Of a DNA stretch of 64,000 bases, positions 34,054 through 43,500 are shown in pieces. The notes below the pieces were generated by a model. It did not search any database. It had not been told where the DNA came from and saw nothing but the letters and a program-made list of their open reading frames with translations. Both the position numbers and the translations under genes were made by a program. This stretch comes from an uncultured Bacteroides sp. (GTDB taxonomy: Bacteria > Bacteroidota > Bacteroidia > Bacteroidales > Bacteroidaceae): assembly GCF_905207245.1 (NCBI RefSeq), contig NZ_CAJLKP010000022.1:4996-68995 (forward strand), read 5' to 3'. Every line of letters begins with the position of its first letter. The stretch's first letter is position 1.

Positions 34054-35856
34054 ATGAAACTAAAAAATAAATATATAGGATTTCTTCCTGCCTGTTTCCT
34101 GTTTATACTGGTGGGGTGTGAAGATTTGAAATTTGGTAATGCTTTTCTTGAAAAGCCCGTCAGTACAGATGTAACTATTGATACCGTCTTTTCTCAAAGA
34201 AAATATGCGGAACAAGCTTTGGCCGAAGTGTATCATTCATTGCCGGATTATTTGCCTACGGATGGAAAATTGTCGTGGGGCACTTTGGAAACGATAACAG
34301 ATTTGGGCGAAAATACTAAAGCTGCCGGTGCGCAAGGTTATTATACCGGTACGCTTACCGCAGTGGATACCGGACAATTTCCTTATCGTTTAGATCCTAC
34401 CGGTAGCGAAGAAGCGGGAGCTTGCTCACCTATGTATGGAATTCGTAAGGCATGGATTTTTCTGGAGAATGTAGATAAAGTCCCTGATATGTCTACTGAG
34501 GAAAAAGAAGTTCGTAAAGCGGAGGCAGCTTTGATTATAGCATTTCATTATGCACAGATGTTACGGCATTATGGCGGAATGCCATGGATTGACCATGCTT
34601 ATAAACCGGATGATGACATGACATGCACCCGAATGACAGTGAAGGAAACGGTTGCTAAAATTGATTCGATAGCAGATGCCACTTCCAAAGTGCTGCCGTG
34701 GAATGTGGACGATGCGGATGAAGGACGCATGACTGCTGCCGCCGCGTTGGCTCTTAAGTCAAGAGTCCGTTTGTTTGCTGCAAGTCCGCTGTTTAACTCT
34801 GAAACTCCTTTCAGGGCAGGAGAGGCTTCTGATAAATTGTTTACCTGGTATGGTGACTATGACGTATCGCGTTGGAGAGATGCTTTAGATGCTGGTTTAG
34901 CTTTCCTGGAAGCCAATCAGGCTAATGGGGATTACTATCGTTTAGTTAATACAGGTAATCCGAGAGATGATTTTGCAGCGGCATATTTTAACCGTTGTAA
35001 TAGAGAGTGCATTATTGTTTCTCATCGTTTCGTTACGTATGACGCTAACAGTAAGTCTTTTCAGCAGATAAAGTTTGGGACAAGCGGTGTTACCGGAAAC
35101 TATGCAGATATGTTTGAAATGGCTGATGGAACTCCATTTAGCTGGGATAACCCGATACATAAAGCTAATCCTTTTTTTGATGATAACGGTAATCCGGTGC
35201 GTGATATCCGCATGTATGAAACTCTGATTGTAAATGGTGATAAATGGGGAGCACGTACTGCTGAGATATGGTTGGGTGGTCGCGAGTCGTGTGAAGGCTC
35301 TAAAGTATCCTCCTTTCAGAAAAATGCATATAATGGTTATGGTATGCGCAAATTCCAACGTGATTTAGGTGCTGAGATGAGGAAGAAATTCTATTCTTGT
35401 CCCTTATTGCGTCTGCCTGAAATTTATTTGAATATAGCTGAGGCTATGAATGAATTAGGGCTCGCTACCAACCGGGACAAATTCGGAAGAAATGCTTATG
35501 ATTATGTGAACCTGGTACGTAATCGTGTAGAAATGCCGGGATTGGATGAAAGTATCATAACTCCGGGGGAAAAGCTGCGTGAGGCTATCTTACATGAGCG
35601 TGCCGTTGAATTTGGATTTGAAGAAGTGCGATATTTTGATATTAATCGTTGGAAAAGAGATGATTATCTAAAGGCAAAACTTCATAGGCTAAGAATCACC
35701 AAGGAAAACGATAAGCTTTCGTATGAGGTGAGGTATGATATGTTGCATAAGCGTGTATATATAGAGCGCTGGGATAACCGTTATTTTCTGATTCCTATTC
35801 CTCAAGGGGAAATAAATAAGAAGTATGGACTCGTGCAGAATCCGGGGTGGGAATAA
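34054..35856 (+). CDS. SusD-like starch-binding/RagB lipoprotein (first pair)
   Basis: The 600-residue surface lipoprotein has a lipobox (FLFILVGCEDL). SusD features include KAWIFLENVDKVP, EVRKAEAALIIAFHYAQMLRHYGGMPWID (TPR-like helices), LRLPEIYLNIAEAMNELG, and the C-terminal block RNRVEMPGLDESIITPGEKLREAILHERAVEFGFEEVRYFDINRWKR. It forms the lid over the SusC channel and captures glycan at the cell surface. It follows susC by 13 bases and precedes the second susC by 31. Confidence 0.95.
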   Translation: MKLKNKYIGFLPACFLFILVGCEDLKFGNAFLEKPVSTDVTIDTVFSQRKYAEQALAEVYHSLPDYLPTDGKLSWGTLETITDLGENTKAAGAQGYYTGTLTAVDTGQFPYRLDPTGSEEAGACSPMYGIRKAWIFLENVDKVPDMSTEEKEVRKAEAALIIAFHYAQMLRHYGGMPWIDHAYKPDDDMTCTRMTVKETVAKIDSIADATSKVLPWNVDDADEGRMTAAAALALKSRVRLFAASPLFNSETPFRAGEASDKLFTWYGDYDVSRWRDALDAGLAFLEANQANGDYYRLVNTGNPRDDFAAAYFNRCNRECIIVSHRFVTYDANSKSFQQIKFGTSGVTGNYADMFEMADGTPFSWDNPIHKANPFFDDNGNPVRDIRMYETLIVNGDKWGARTAEIWLGGRESCEGSKVSSFQKNAYNGYGMRKFQRDLGAEMRKKFYSCPLLRLPEIYLNIAEAMNELGLATNRDKFGRNAYDYVNLVRNRVEMPGLDESIITPGEKLREAILHERAVEFGFEEVRYFDINRWKRDDYLKAKLHRLRITKENDKLSYEVRYDMLHKRVYIERWDNRYFLIPIPQGEINKKYGLVQNPGWE

Positions 35857-35887
35857 GAACAAATCTAATTAGAAACATTGAAAACTT

Positions 35888-38644
35888 ATGAATAGGAAAA
35901 ATGTATATATAGTCGGAATAGCGTTATTATATTCTATTTCGGCAATGGCTGATGGAGATATCAAGACAAAAAAGATTAATGAACGTCAGACCTCGGCTGT
36001 TTCTACGGTGACATCGGAAGAGTTGGAAAAGAATTCCACTCCTAATCCTTATAATACATTATATGGTTTATTGCCGGGATTGAGTGTACTGCAACAGACG
36101 GGCTGGACTGATAATGCGAAACTGATAGTACGTGGCAGGGGTTCACTGAACGGGGCGGAGCCATTGATTATAGTCGATGGATTTCCCCGTCCGTTAGAGT
36201 ACCTGAATGTGGCGGAAATAGAGTCTGTTTCCGTATTGAAAGACGGTGCAGCTACGGCTGTATGGGGGCCGCGTGGAGCAAATGGTGTGATTGTTGTTAC
36301 CACAAAGCGTGGAAAAGAAGCTAAAATGAGCATTGATGTCAACTATCGATTTGGTATGGGGCTTCCTATAAATCAGCCCAAGTTTGTAGATGCCTATACT
36401 TACGCCCAAGCTAAGAATGAAGCGCTGTTGCTGGATGGATTACAGCCGCAGTATACAAATGCCCATTTAGAGGCTTTTAGAAATGGGAGTAACCGTGATC
36501 TTTATGCTGATACGGATTGGCTGAATGAGGGGCTAAGAAATCAGTCCTACAATAATCAGGCGGACTTCACATTTCAGGGGGGAGGTAAGCGCCTCAGGTA
36601 TTTCACCATGTTGAGTTATAAAAACGATTATGGTATACTGAATTCTGCTTATACCGATTATTCTGACCGTTATAATGCGCAGATGAAAAAGTATAGTCTG
36701 AACTTCCGGATGAATTTGGATGTGGAACTCACTTCTACGACAATGGCTAAGCTGACCATGCTGGGAATGCTGTATGAGCGGAAACGTCCGAATACGACAG
36801 AAGATAAGATTTTCACAGGTTTATATAAGACCCCTTCCGCCGCTTTTCCTGTCAGGACAAGTCATGGTTACTGGGGGAGTAATACTGTGTATAATGATAA
36901 TCCGATTGCGCGTATTGCCGATGTCGGATATTATAAGGAAAATCAGCGTATGTTGCAGGCTGATTTGCGGATTATACAGAATTTGTCGGCAATAACGAAA
37001 GGCTTGAGTGCGGAGATGGCCGTATCTTATGATAATAGTGCCACTTACCAAGAAACCGGAAGCAAGAACTTTCTGTACGAGATTAATTCTTCGGTATTGA
37101 ATCCGGAAACTGGCGAATATCAGGTGAACACGGAGCGTTTCGGCGATGATAAGGCTTTGACTGTTGATAATAAAGATTTGGCCGACCAGTATATACGTGC
37201 TAATCTGGAAGCTAAAGTTGCTTATGACCGTACTTTCGGGAAACATACTTTTACGGCATCAGGACTGTATCGCCAGGAATCGCTGACTCCTACAGGTAAG
37301 GCGCAATCACGTTATCGCCAGTATATAACAGCCGCTGCCGGTTATAGCTATGATAATCGTTACTTATTGGATGTGGTAGTAAATCATAGTGGAACCAGTG
37401 TATTGCCTAAAGGAGACCGTTTCCGTACTTATCCGGCGGTTTCGGCGGGTTGGGTTCTTTCAAACGAATCATTTATGGAGTCTGTGTCTTTCGTCGATTT
37501 ACTGAAACTTCGTGCATCGTGGGGGCGTTCCGGTTATGATGGCTTTGATTATTATCTGGACCGTCAATATTGGGTCAGTGGTTCCGGTTTTGTGTCGAAT
37601 GATGCAGGAGGCACGCTAAGTGGTTTGAAAGAGGGACGGCTGGCTATTTCTGATATGTCATGCGAGATTTCCGATAAATATAACGTAGGATTGGACGCGC
37701 GTCTGTTCAAGAACTTGACTTTTACTGCTGATTACTTTATGGACCGTAGAAGGAATATTCTGGTTGACGGTGCCAATATGGTATCTTCGGCATTGGGCAT
37801 AGAAGTTGCTAAAACTTTTATGGGCGCTGTTGACACCAAAGGATTTGAACTGGCCCTGAACTGGAATGGGGCAAAGAAAGATTTCAGCTATCATGCAGGA
37901 GCTAACTTATCTTATGCCAAAACAAAAATAGTGGAAAACGGGGAAGGATATAAACCTTATTCTTATTTATCCGCTAAGGGGTATCCTGTCGGCCAGATAT
38001 TTGGCTTGGAGGCTATCGGATACTTTCGTGATGCAGAGGATATAGCAAAAAGTCCCACACAAACGTTCTCGGATGTGCGCCCCGGTGACATCAAGTATAA
38101 AGATCAAAACAACGATCAGAAGATAGATGACAATGACCGGGTTGCTATCGGGCATTCTTCTACGATTCCCAAATTATATTATGGCATTAATTTAGGCTTC
38201 GAATATAAAGGTTTTGGAGTGGATATGTTGTTTCAGGGCGTTGGCGGATACAGCAAAATGCTGAATGTGGCGAATGTATATTGGCCTCTGCGCAACAATA
38301 CAAACATTTCCACCTGGTATATGGACGATAATATACGTTGGACGGAAGAAACGAAAGATATAGCCAATCTTCCCCGTCTGACAACTCTGAATACGAGTAA
38401 TAACTTTCAGAACAGTACCCAGTGGCTGGTCAATGGTTCATACCTGAAGCTGCGCAATCTGAATGTATATTATAACTTGCCTCAACAGTGGATAAAGAAG
38501 GCGAAGATGGAAGCCTGTCAGGTATTTGTGCGTGCTAACAATGTGTTTTCATTGGATCACGTGAAATATTCGAATTGTGAGGACCTGAGTGTTAACTATC
38601 CGGATATGCTTTCTGTCTATTTCGGTTTTAATGTAAAATTCTAA
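35888..38644 (+). CDS. SusC-like TonB-dependent transporter, short form (second pair)
   Basis: The 918-residue protein has a signal peptide (IVGIALLYSISAMADG) but no N-terminal CarboxypepD_reg domain: the plug follows within about 30 residues (SAVSTVTSEELEKNS, then LIVRGRGSLNGAEPLIIVDGF and VSVLKDGAATAVWGPRGANGV). The barrel ends YFGFNVKF. This short architecture is about 135 residues smaller than the first SusC. It is translated with the adjacent susD (8-base gap). The base composition is less AT-rich than that of the HTCS and first pair, so the two pairs may have different origins. Confidence 0.94.
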   Translation: MNRKNVYIVGIALLYSISAMADGDIKTKKINERQTSAVSTVTSEELEKNSTPNPYNTLYGLLPGLSVLQQTGWTDNAKLIVRGRGSLNGAEPLIIVDGFPRPLEYLNVAEIESVSVLKDGAATAVWGPRGANGVIVVTTKRGKEAKMSIDVNYRFGMGLPINQPKFVDAYTYAQAKNEALLLDGLQPQYTNAHLEAFRNGSNRDLYADTDWLNEGLRNQSYNNQADFTFQGGGKRLRYFTMLSYKNDYGILNSAYTDYSDRYNAQMKKYSLNFRMNLDVELTSTTMAKLTMLGMLYERKRPNTTEDKIFTGLYKTPSAAFPVRTSHGYWGSNTVYNDNPIARIADVGYYKENQRMLQADLRIIQNLSAITKGLSAEMAVSYDNSATYQETGSKNFLYEINSSVLNPETGEYQVNTERFGDDKALTVDNKDLADQYIRANLEAKVAYDRTFGKHTFTASGLYRQESLTPTGKAQSRYRQYITAAAGYSYDNRYLLDVVVNHSGTSVLPKGDRFRTYPAVSAGWVLSNESFMESVSFVDLLKLRASWGRSGYDGFDYYLDRQYWVSGSGFVSNDAGGTLSGLKEGRLAISDMSCEISDKYNVGLDARLFKNLTFTADYFMDRRRNILVDGANMVSSALGIEVAKTFMGAVDTKGFELALNWNGAKKDFSYHAGANLSYAKTKIVENGEGYKPYSYLSAKGYPVGQIFGLEAIGYFRDAEDIAKSPTQTFSDVRPGDIKYKDQNNDQKIDDNDRVAIGHSSTIPKLYYGINLGFEYKGFGVDMLFQGVGGYSKMLNVANVYWPLRNNTNISTWYMDDNIRWTEETKDIANLPRLTTLNTSNNFQNSTQWLVNGSYLKLRNLNVYYNLPQQWIKKAKMEACQVFVRANNVFSLDHVKYSNCEDLSVNYPDMLSVYFGFNVKF

Positions 38645-38651
38645 AAAGTAT

Positions 38652-40370
38652 ATGACTATGTTTAAGAGATATATTGCTTTTATATGTATATCACTTTCGC
38701 TGTCCGCCTGTGATTTCTTAGATTTGGAAGAAGCTACGGACATAACGAAGGAAGGAGCTTATACGTATGATTTTAATAATGTGAATAAATTGGTGGCTTA
38801 CGTTTATTCGTTCTTGCCACAGGATTTTGGAGTAATGGGAGGTGGTGCTTTGCGCGAAGCGGCAACGGACAATGCTGTGTTCACATGGAGCAATAGTAAG
38901 ATTTACGATATCTATGACAATGCATGGGGACCACTTAATACTATAGATGATGTGTGGGGTAATTCCTATACAGCCATCCGGTCTGCCAATTCATTTCTGG
39001 AAAACTACTCCTTGGAGAAGTTGGAATACTTTAAATGGAATGAAGATTATGAAGAAAACCTGAGACGTGCCAAACGCTATGTATATGAGGTACGTGCACT
39101 TCGTTCTTTTTACTTTTTTGAATTATGTAAGAGGTATGGGGATATTCCCCTCCTGACTCGTACTTATACGATTGAGGAAATCAACTCGGTTGAGAAGACG
39201 AAATTTGCAGATGTGATTGACTTTATTGTCAAGGAATGTGATGACGTTGCTCCCGGGCTTCCCATTACACAGGACGCTCCTGGAACCACTGTTCCCGAAT
39301 CCGAATGGAATGACTATGGACTGGGTGAAACCGGTCGTGTAACTCGTGGCATGGTAATGGCTTTGAAATCACGTGCTCTTTTGTATGCGGCAAGTAAATT
39401 ACATAATCCTGAAGGGGACAAAGGGAAATGGGAGAAAGCTGCCACTGCTGCCTATGCCATTATCAAGGAGAATTGGTATTCATTGCCGAATATAGACGAT
39501 GACCCCTTATATGATGCCAGAGGCGGGCATGACGTACTTAAGTCCAAGCAGCTTATATTCGTGAAACGCAATGGAAACACCAGTTCTTTTGAAGGCTACA
39601 ATCTGCCTATTGGCTTTGAAGGGGGAAACAGTGGAAACACTCCGACACAGAATTTGGTGGATGCATTTGAAATGGCGGATGGGACAGCTTTTGATTGGAA
39701 CAATCCGGAGCATGTTCAGAATATGTACGTCAATGGGGAAGGGAAAAATACCCGTGATCCTCGTTTATATACCACCGTATTATACAATGGTGCTGTTTTC
39801 ATGAAGAATGCGATAGAAACTTTTGTAGGTGGAAAGAATGCCTATCCTATAGAAGGCGCTTCCTTGACCGGATATTACCTACGAAAGTATATGAATGAGA
39901 CAGTGTCGTTGTCGCCTGCTAAACCGATTTCACAACCCCATCACTTTGTTATATTCCGCTATGCTGAAATATTGCTTAATTATGCCGAGGCCATGAATGA
40001 GTGGCAAGGTCCGGACTATACAGACGGCACACATCCGATATCGGCACGTGAAGCTCTCAACCAAGTACGTTTTGCGGCTAATATGCCGCCCGTGACAGAG
40101 CAAGGAGAGGCCTTTGCACAGCGCATTCGCGGTGAGCGTCGCATAGAACTGGCGTTTGAGGATCATCGTTTTTGGGATATCCGCCGGTGGAAAATAGGAG
40201 AGGTGGTTAAAGATATTTATGGAGTAACCATACAGAAGGTAGCCGATGGATTCTTGTATACGAAGAGTAAAGTACAAGAGCGCAAATGGGAGGATAAGAT
40301 GTATCTATATCCCATATCTCAGGAAGAGGTATTTAAAAATTCTAACTTGAAACAAAATACAGGATGGTAG
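38652..40370 (+). CDS. SusD-like RagB lipoprotein (second pair)
   Basis: The 572-residue lipoprotein has a lipobox (ISLSLSACDFLDLEE). An ATG 6 bases downstream (38658) is equally possible. SusD blocks include YEVRALRSFYFFELCKRYGDIPLLTRTYT, LLNYAEAMNEWQGP, and RIRGERRIELAFEDHRFWDIRRWKIGE. It is the partner of the short SusC. A strong hairpin with a T-run follows 26 bases after its stop, so expression of the downstream fusion enzyme may be reduced or separately started. Confidence 0.95.
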   Translation: MTMFKRYIAFICISLSLSACDFLDLEEATDITKEGAYTYDFNNVNKLVAYVYSFLPQDFGVMGGGALREAATDNAVFTWSNSKIYDIYDNAWGPLNTIDDVWGNSYTAIRSANSFLENYSLEKLEYFKWNEDYEENLRRAKRYVYEVRALRSFYFFELCKRYGDIPLLTRTYTIEEINSVEKTKFADVIDFIVKECDDVAPGLPITQDAPGTTVPESEWNDYGLGETGRVTRGMVMALKSRALLYAASKLHNPEGDKGKWEKAATAAYAIIKENWYSLPNIDDDPLYDARGGHDVLKSKQLIFVKRNGNTSSFEGYNLPIGFEGGNSGNTPTQNLVDAFEMADGTAFDWNNPEHVQNMYVNGEGKNTRDPRLYTTVLYNGAVFMKNAIETFVGGKNAYPIEGASLTGYYLRKYMNETVSLSPAKPISQPHHFVIFRYAEILLNYAEAMNEWQGPDYTDGTHPISAREALNQVRFAANMPPVTEQGEAFAQRIRGERRIELAFEDHRFWDIRRWKIGEVVKDIYGVTIQKVADGFLYTKSKVQERKWEDKMYLYPISQEEVFKNSNLKQNTGW

Positions 40371-40396
40371 AAAGAGCGGATAACATGTAGTTTTTA

Positions 40397-40442
40397 TTAG
40401 ATCCAGACCGGATTTACTGTGTCTGGATCTAATTATTTTTTT
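40397..40442 (+). terminator. Terminator between the second SusD and the GH29-PL8 gene
   Basis: Arms 40397-40408 and 40421-40432 form a perfect 12-bp stem (TTAGATCCAGAC) with a 12-base loop, followed by a T-rich run. The position inside the PUL suggests attenuation or a separate promoter for the next gene. Confidence 0.85.
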
Positions 40443-40553
40443 AGAAAGTTGCCATGCCATTGCTTACATATTACCGAATAAAAATGTAAATTGCAGAAAG
40501 TATATGGTAGTACCTGTTTTGAGATTGAATCTTATTATAATTTTATAGATAAA

Positions 40554-43500
40554 ATGATGAGGAAGTATTATAAATTATTTCTTGTATATGCGTTGGGTTA
40601 TCTGATGCCACTTCAGCTTTCAGCCGGGGAAATTTGGAGAAAAGTGGTTTATGTTTTGTTATTCGGCTGGGTTGCTATATCGGCTCAGGCACAGAGTAAT
40701 GCTTCACGTATGGATTGGTGGCGTGAGGCTCGTTTCGGAATGTTTATCCATTTGGGATTATATTCTGCAGCTGCCGGAGAATGGAATGAAAAAGAGGTGG
40801 AAGGAATTGGTGAGTGGATACAGAATTTTGCAAAGGTACCCAATAGTGAATATGAAAAGTTGCTGTCGGATTTTACTTTGAGTAAATGCAAGCCTGAAAC
40901 CTGGGTGCAGATAGCAAAGCAAGCCGGTGCAAAATACATTGTTTTTACGGCTAAGCATCACGAAGGTTTTTGCCTTTATCCGAGCGATGTGACTGATTTT
41001 GATATTGAGAATACACCTTACAAAGGTGATCCGCTGAAAGAATTGATAGAAGCCTGTCGTAAATATGGTCTGAAAGTAGGAATCTATTATTCACATCGTC
41101 AGGATTGGAGGGAGGAAGATGCTGCCGTGATGAAAAACGAGTATGACGGGCATTATGGAAAAGAGAAGGCAGAGGTAAAGCCGGATTTGAACCGGTATAT
41201 CCAAAATAAAGCCTTGCCACAGGTGCGTGAGTTGCTTACAAATTATGGAAAGATTGATTTACTGTGGTATGATACTCCTTTTGATCTATCGAAAGAGCAG
41301 AGTCAGCTTTTTGTCGATGTAGTCAGAGAACTGCAACCGGATTGTTTAATCAATGGTCGTGTGGGGTATAATCTGGGTGATTACGGGGCTTTGGGTGATA
41401 ATGAGATGCCCTGTGCCTATGCTCCAACGGATTTGGAAATGGTGGCTACGCTGAATCACACTTGGGGATATAAAAAGAATGGTAATGCCTGGAAAGGAAA
41501 GAAAGAAATCCTTTGTTCGCTAATTGAAGCCGTGAACCGGAATATCAATTACATGATTAATATAGGACCGCGTGCAGATGGAGTAGTTCCTCAGCCGAGC
41601 GTTGATGTGTTGAGTTTTGTAGGAAACTGGTTAAGGGCAAATTCGGAGGCTATTTATGGTGCAACCGGAAATCCGTTCAATGATAACTTTCCATGGGGAT
41701 ATGTCACCCGAAAGGGGAATAATCTGTATCTGCATTTGGTTCGCCAACCACAAAATAATCAGATTGTGCTGAAGGGACTACGGTCCGTTATTTCATCGGC
41801 AGAAGTATTGTCATCTGGTCAGAAACTGGTGGTAAGCGATAATAAGATATCTGTTCCTGAAGGACTGGATTATGAGTATGTACCGGTATTTAAACTTACT
41901 TGCCGGACTCCTTTTAATATAAGTACCTTGAATTTTTCAAATGAAGGAATGATAAGTATGCCTGCCGCATCCGGACGGAAAGTGCCCGGGAAGAAGGGCT
42001 GTTTTAGAATAGCTGAAGGAGGAAATACGGAAAATTTCAATCCTCAAACGGGAAAGCTACTGTTGGAATGTGTAGTCGATGAACCCGGAGAATATGACGT
42101 GAGGCTATATACCAGCAGACATTGGAGGCGGTCGTTCACGGAAGGTACCAAAGTCTCTTTGAAGGTAGGGGATGAAAAACAATTCAAAGCCTGTTTGCTG
42201 AACAAAGATGAGGAACTGGTAAACGTCAGGCAGAATTCTTATCCTGAGACGTGGAGCTATATTGGAACGGTGGCTTTTGAAAAGATAGGAAATAAGATTT
42301 TGGAGCTTTCAATAGATACAATCGGTACATATAGCCGACTTGGATTTTTCGGTGAGGATATTCAGAATGAAAGTGAGAATAATGTTCGCGTCATGCGGAT
42401 AGAACTGATAAAGAGAAATCGGGAAGATTGCAATCGTAAATTGAATGATCTGCAAGGTTTACGCAAATCAAATCCATTGTCATTACCGCAGGCCACTTCC
42501 GAAGAATTGAAAGATGCGCGGAAGTTGATAGAGCGATATCAGTTGAAGCGCATGCAGGACGGACAGGTGGCAGGACTGCCATTGTCCAATGAAGAAAAGC
42601 TTACTTTGGCACAGGCTCAGGGATTAAGTACGGCAACCCGTGCTTTAGCTTATGCCGCGTTAGAAAAATGTCCCGGTGCAGAAGATGAGTTTACTCTGTT
42701 TATAGATTATTTGATTGCACAGAAAGCCATTGAGCGTATTGTTTTTCGCTATAGCAATTATCAGGCTGTCCGTAAAATACCTGCCGACTTCCTGAGTGCT
42801 TTATCGGCCTGTGACGACATTCGGAAATCGCAATTGATTGAGGGAGTAAAAAGCTTGGTGGAGTTTGATCAGGTGTATCTTTCTTCTTCCTGTTTAGCTC
42901 CCAGGATAAACTCGGATTATATTTATAATGTACTTCCCCATCTGCTTGTTTGTACATTGTATAATCCGGATAACCGTCAGGCATTAATTGATTTGGAAGC
43001 TTTCTCCCATTTCCTTTCTGCCTGCACCCAGTATGTTCCCGGAGGGAATGACTGGTTGAAACCTGATGGCACTGGCTTTCATCACCGGACACATTATAAT
43101 GGATATATGTATTCCTATAAAACCTTGGTTGAGTATGCATCCCGGCTGAAAGGTACTTCTTTCCGGATAGATAGCGGTGCTTATCAACGTATCCGGAAAG
43201 CAATAATCTCGTTCTATCTGATGGCTACCCGTTCTGTATCAGATGATAACCATTACTATGCTAATAGCCTGGCAGGACGTCATCCGTTTACGGGAATTGG
43301 GCTCAGTTTTACGCAACAGCTTTTTGAACAACTCATAGAAATAGGTGGAGATATAAAGGGGGAAGCTGTCGACCTGGATTTGGCTTCCTATTATAATTAC
43401 TTCTTTATGACAAAGAAGTATGCGAATGCTCCCGATCTGAATTTAGAAGGCTTTTACCAGTTTAATTATAGTCCGTTAGGTATTTACCGATTTGATAATT

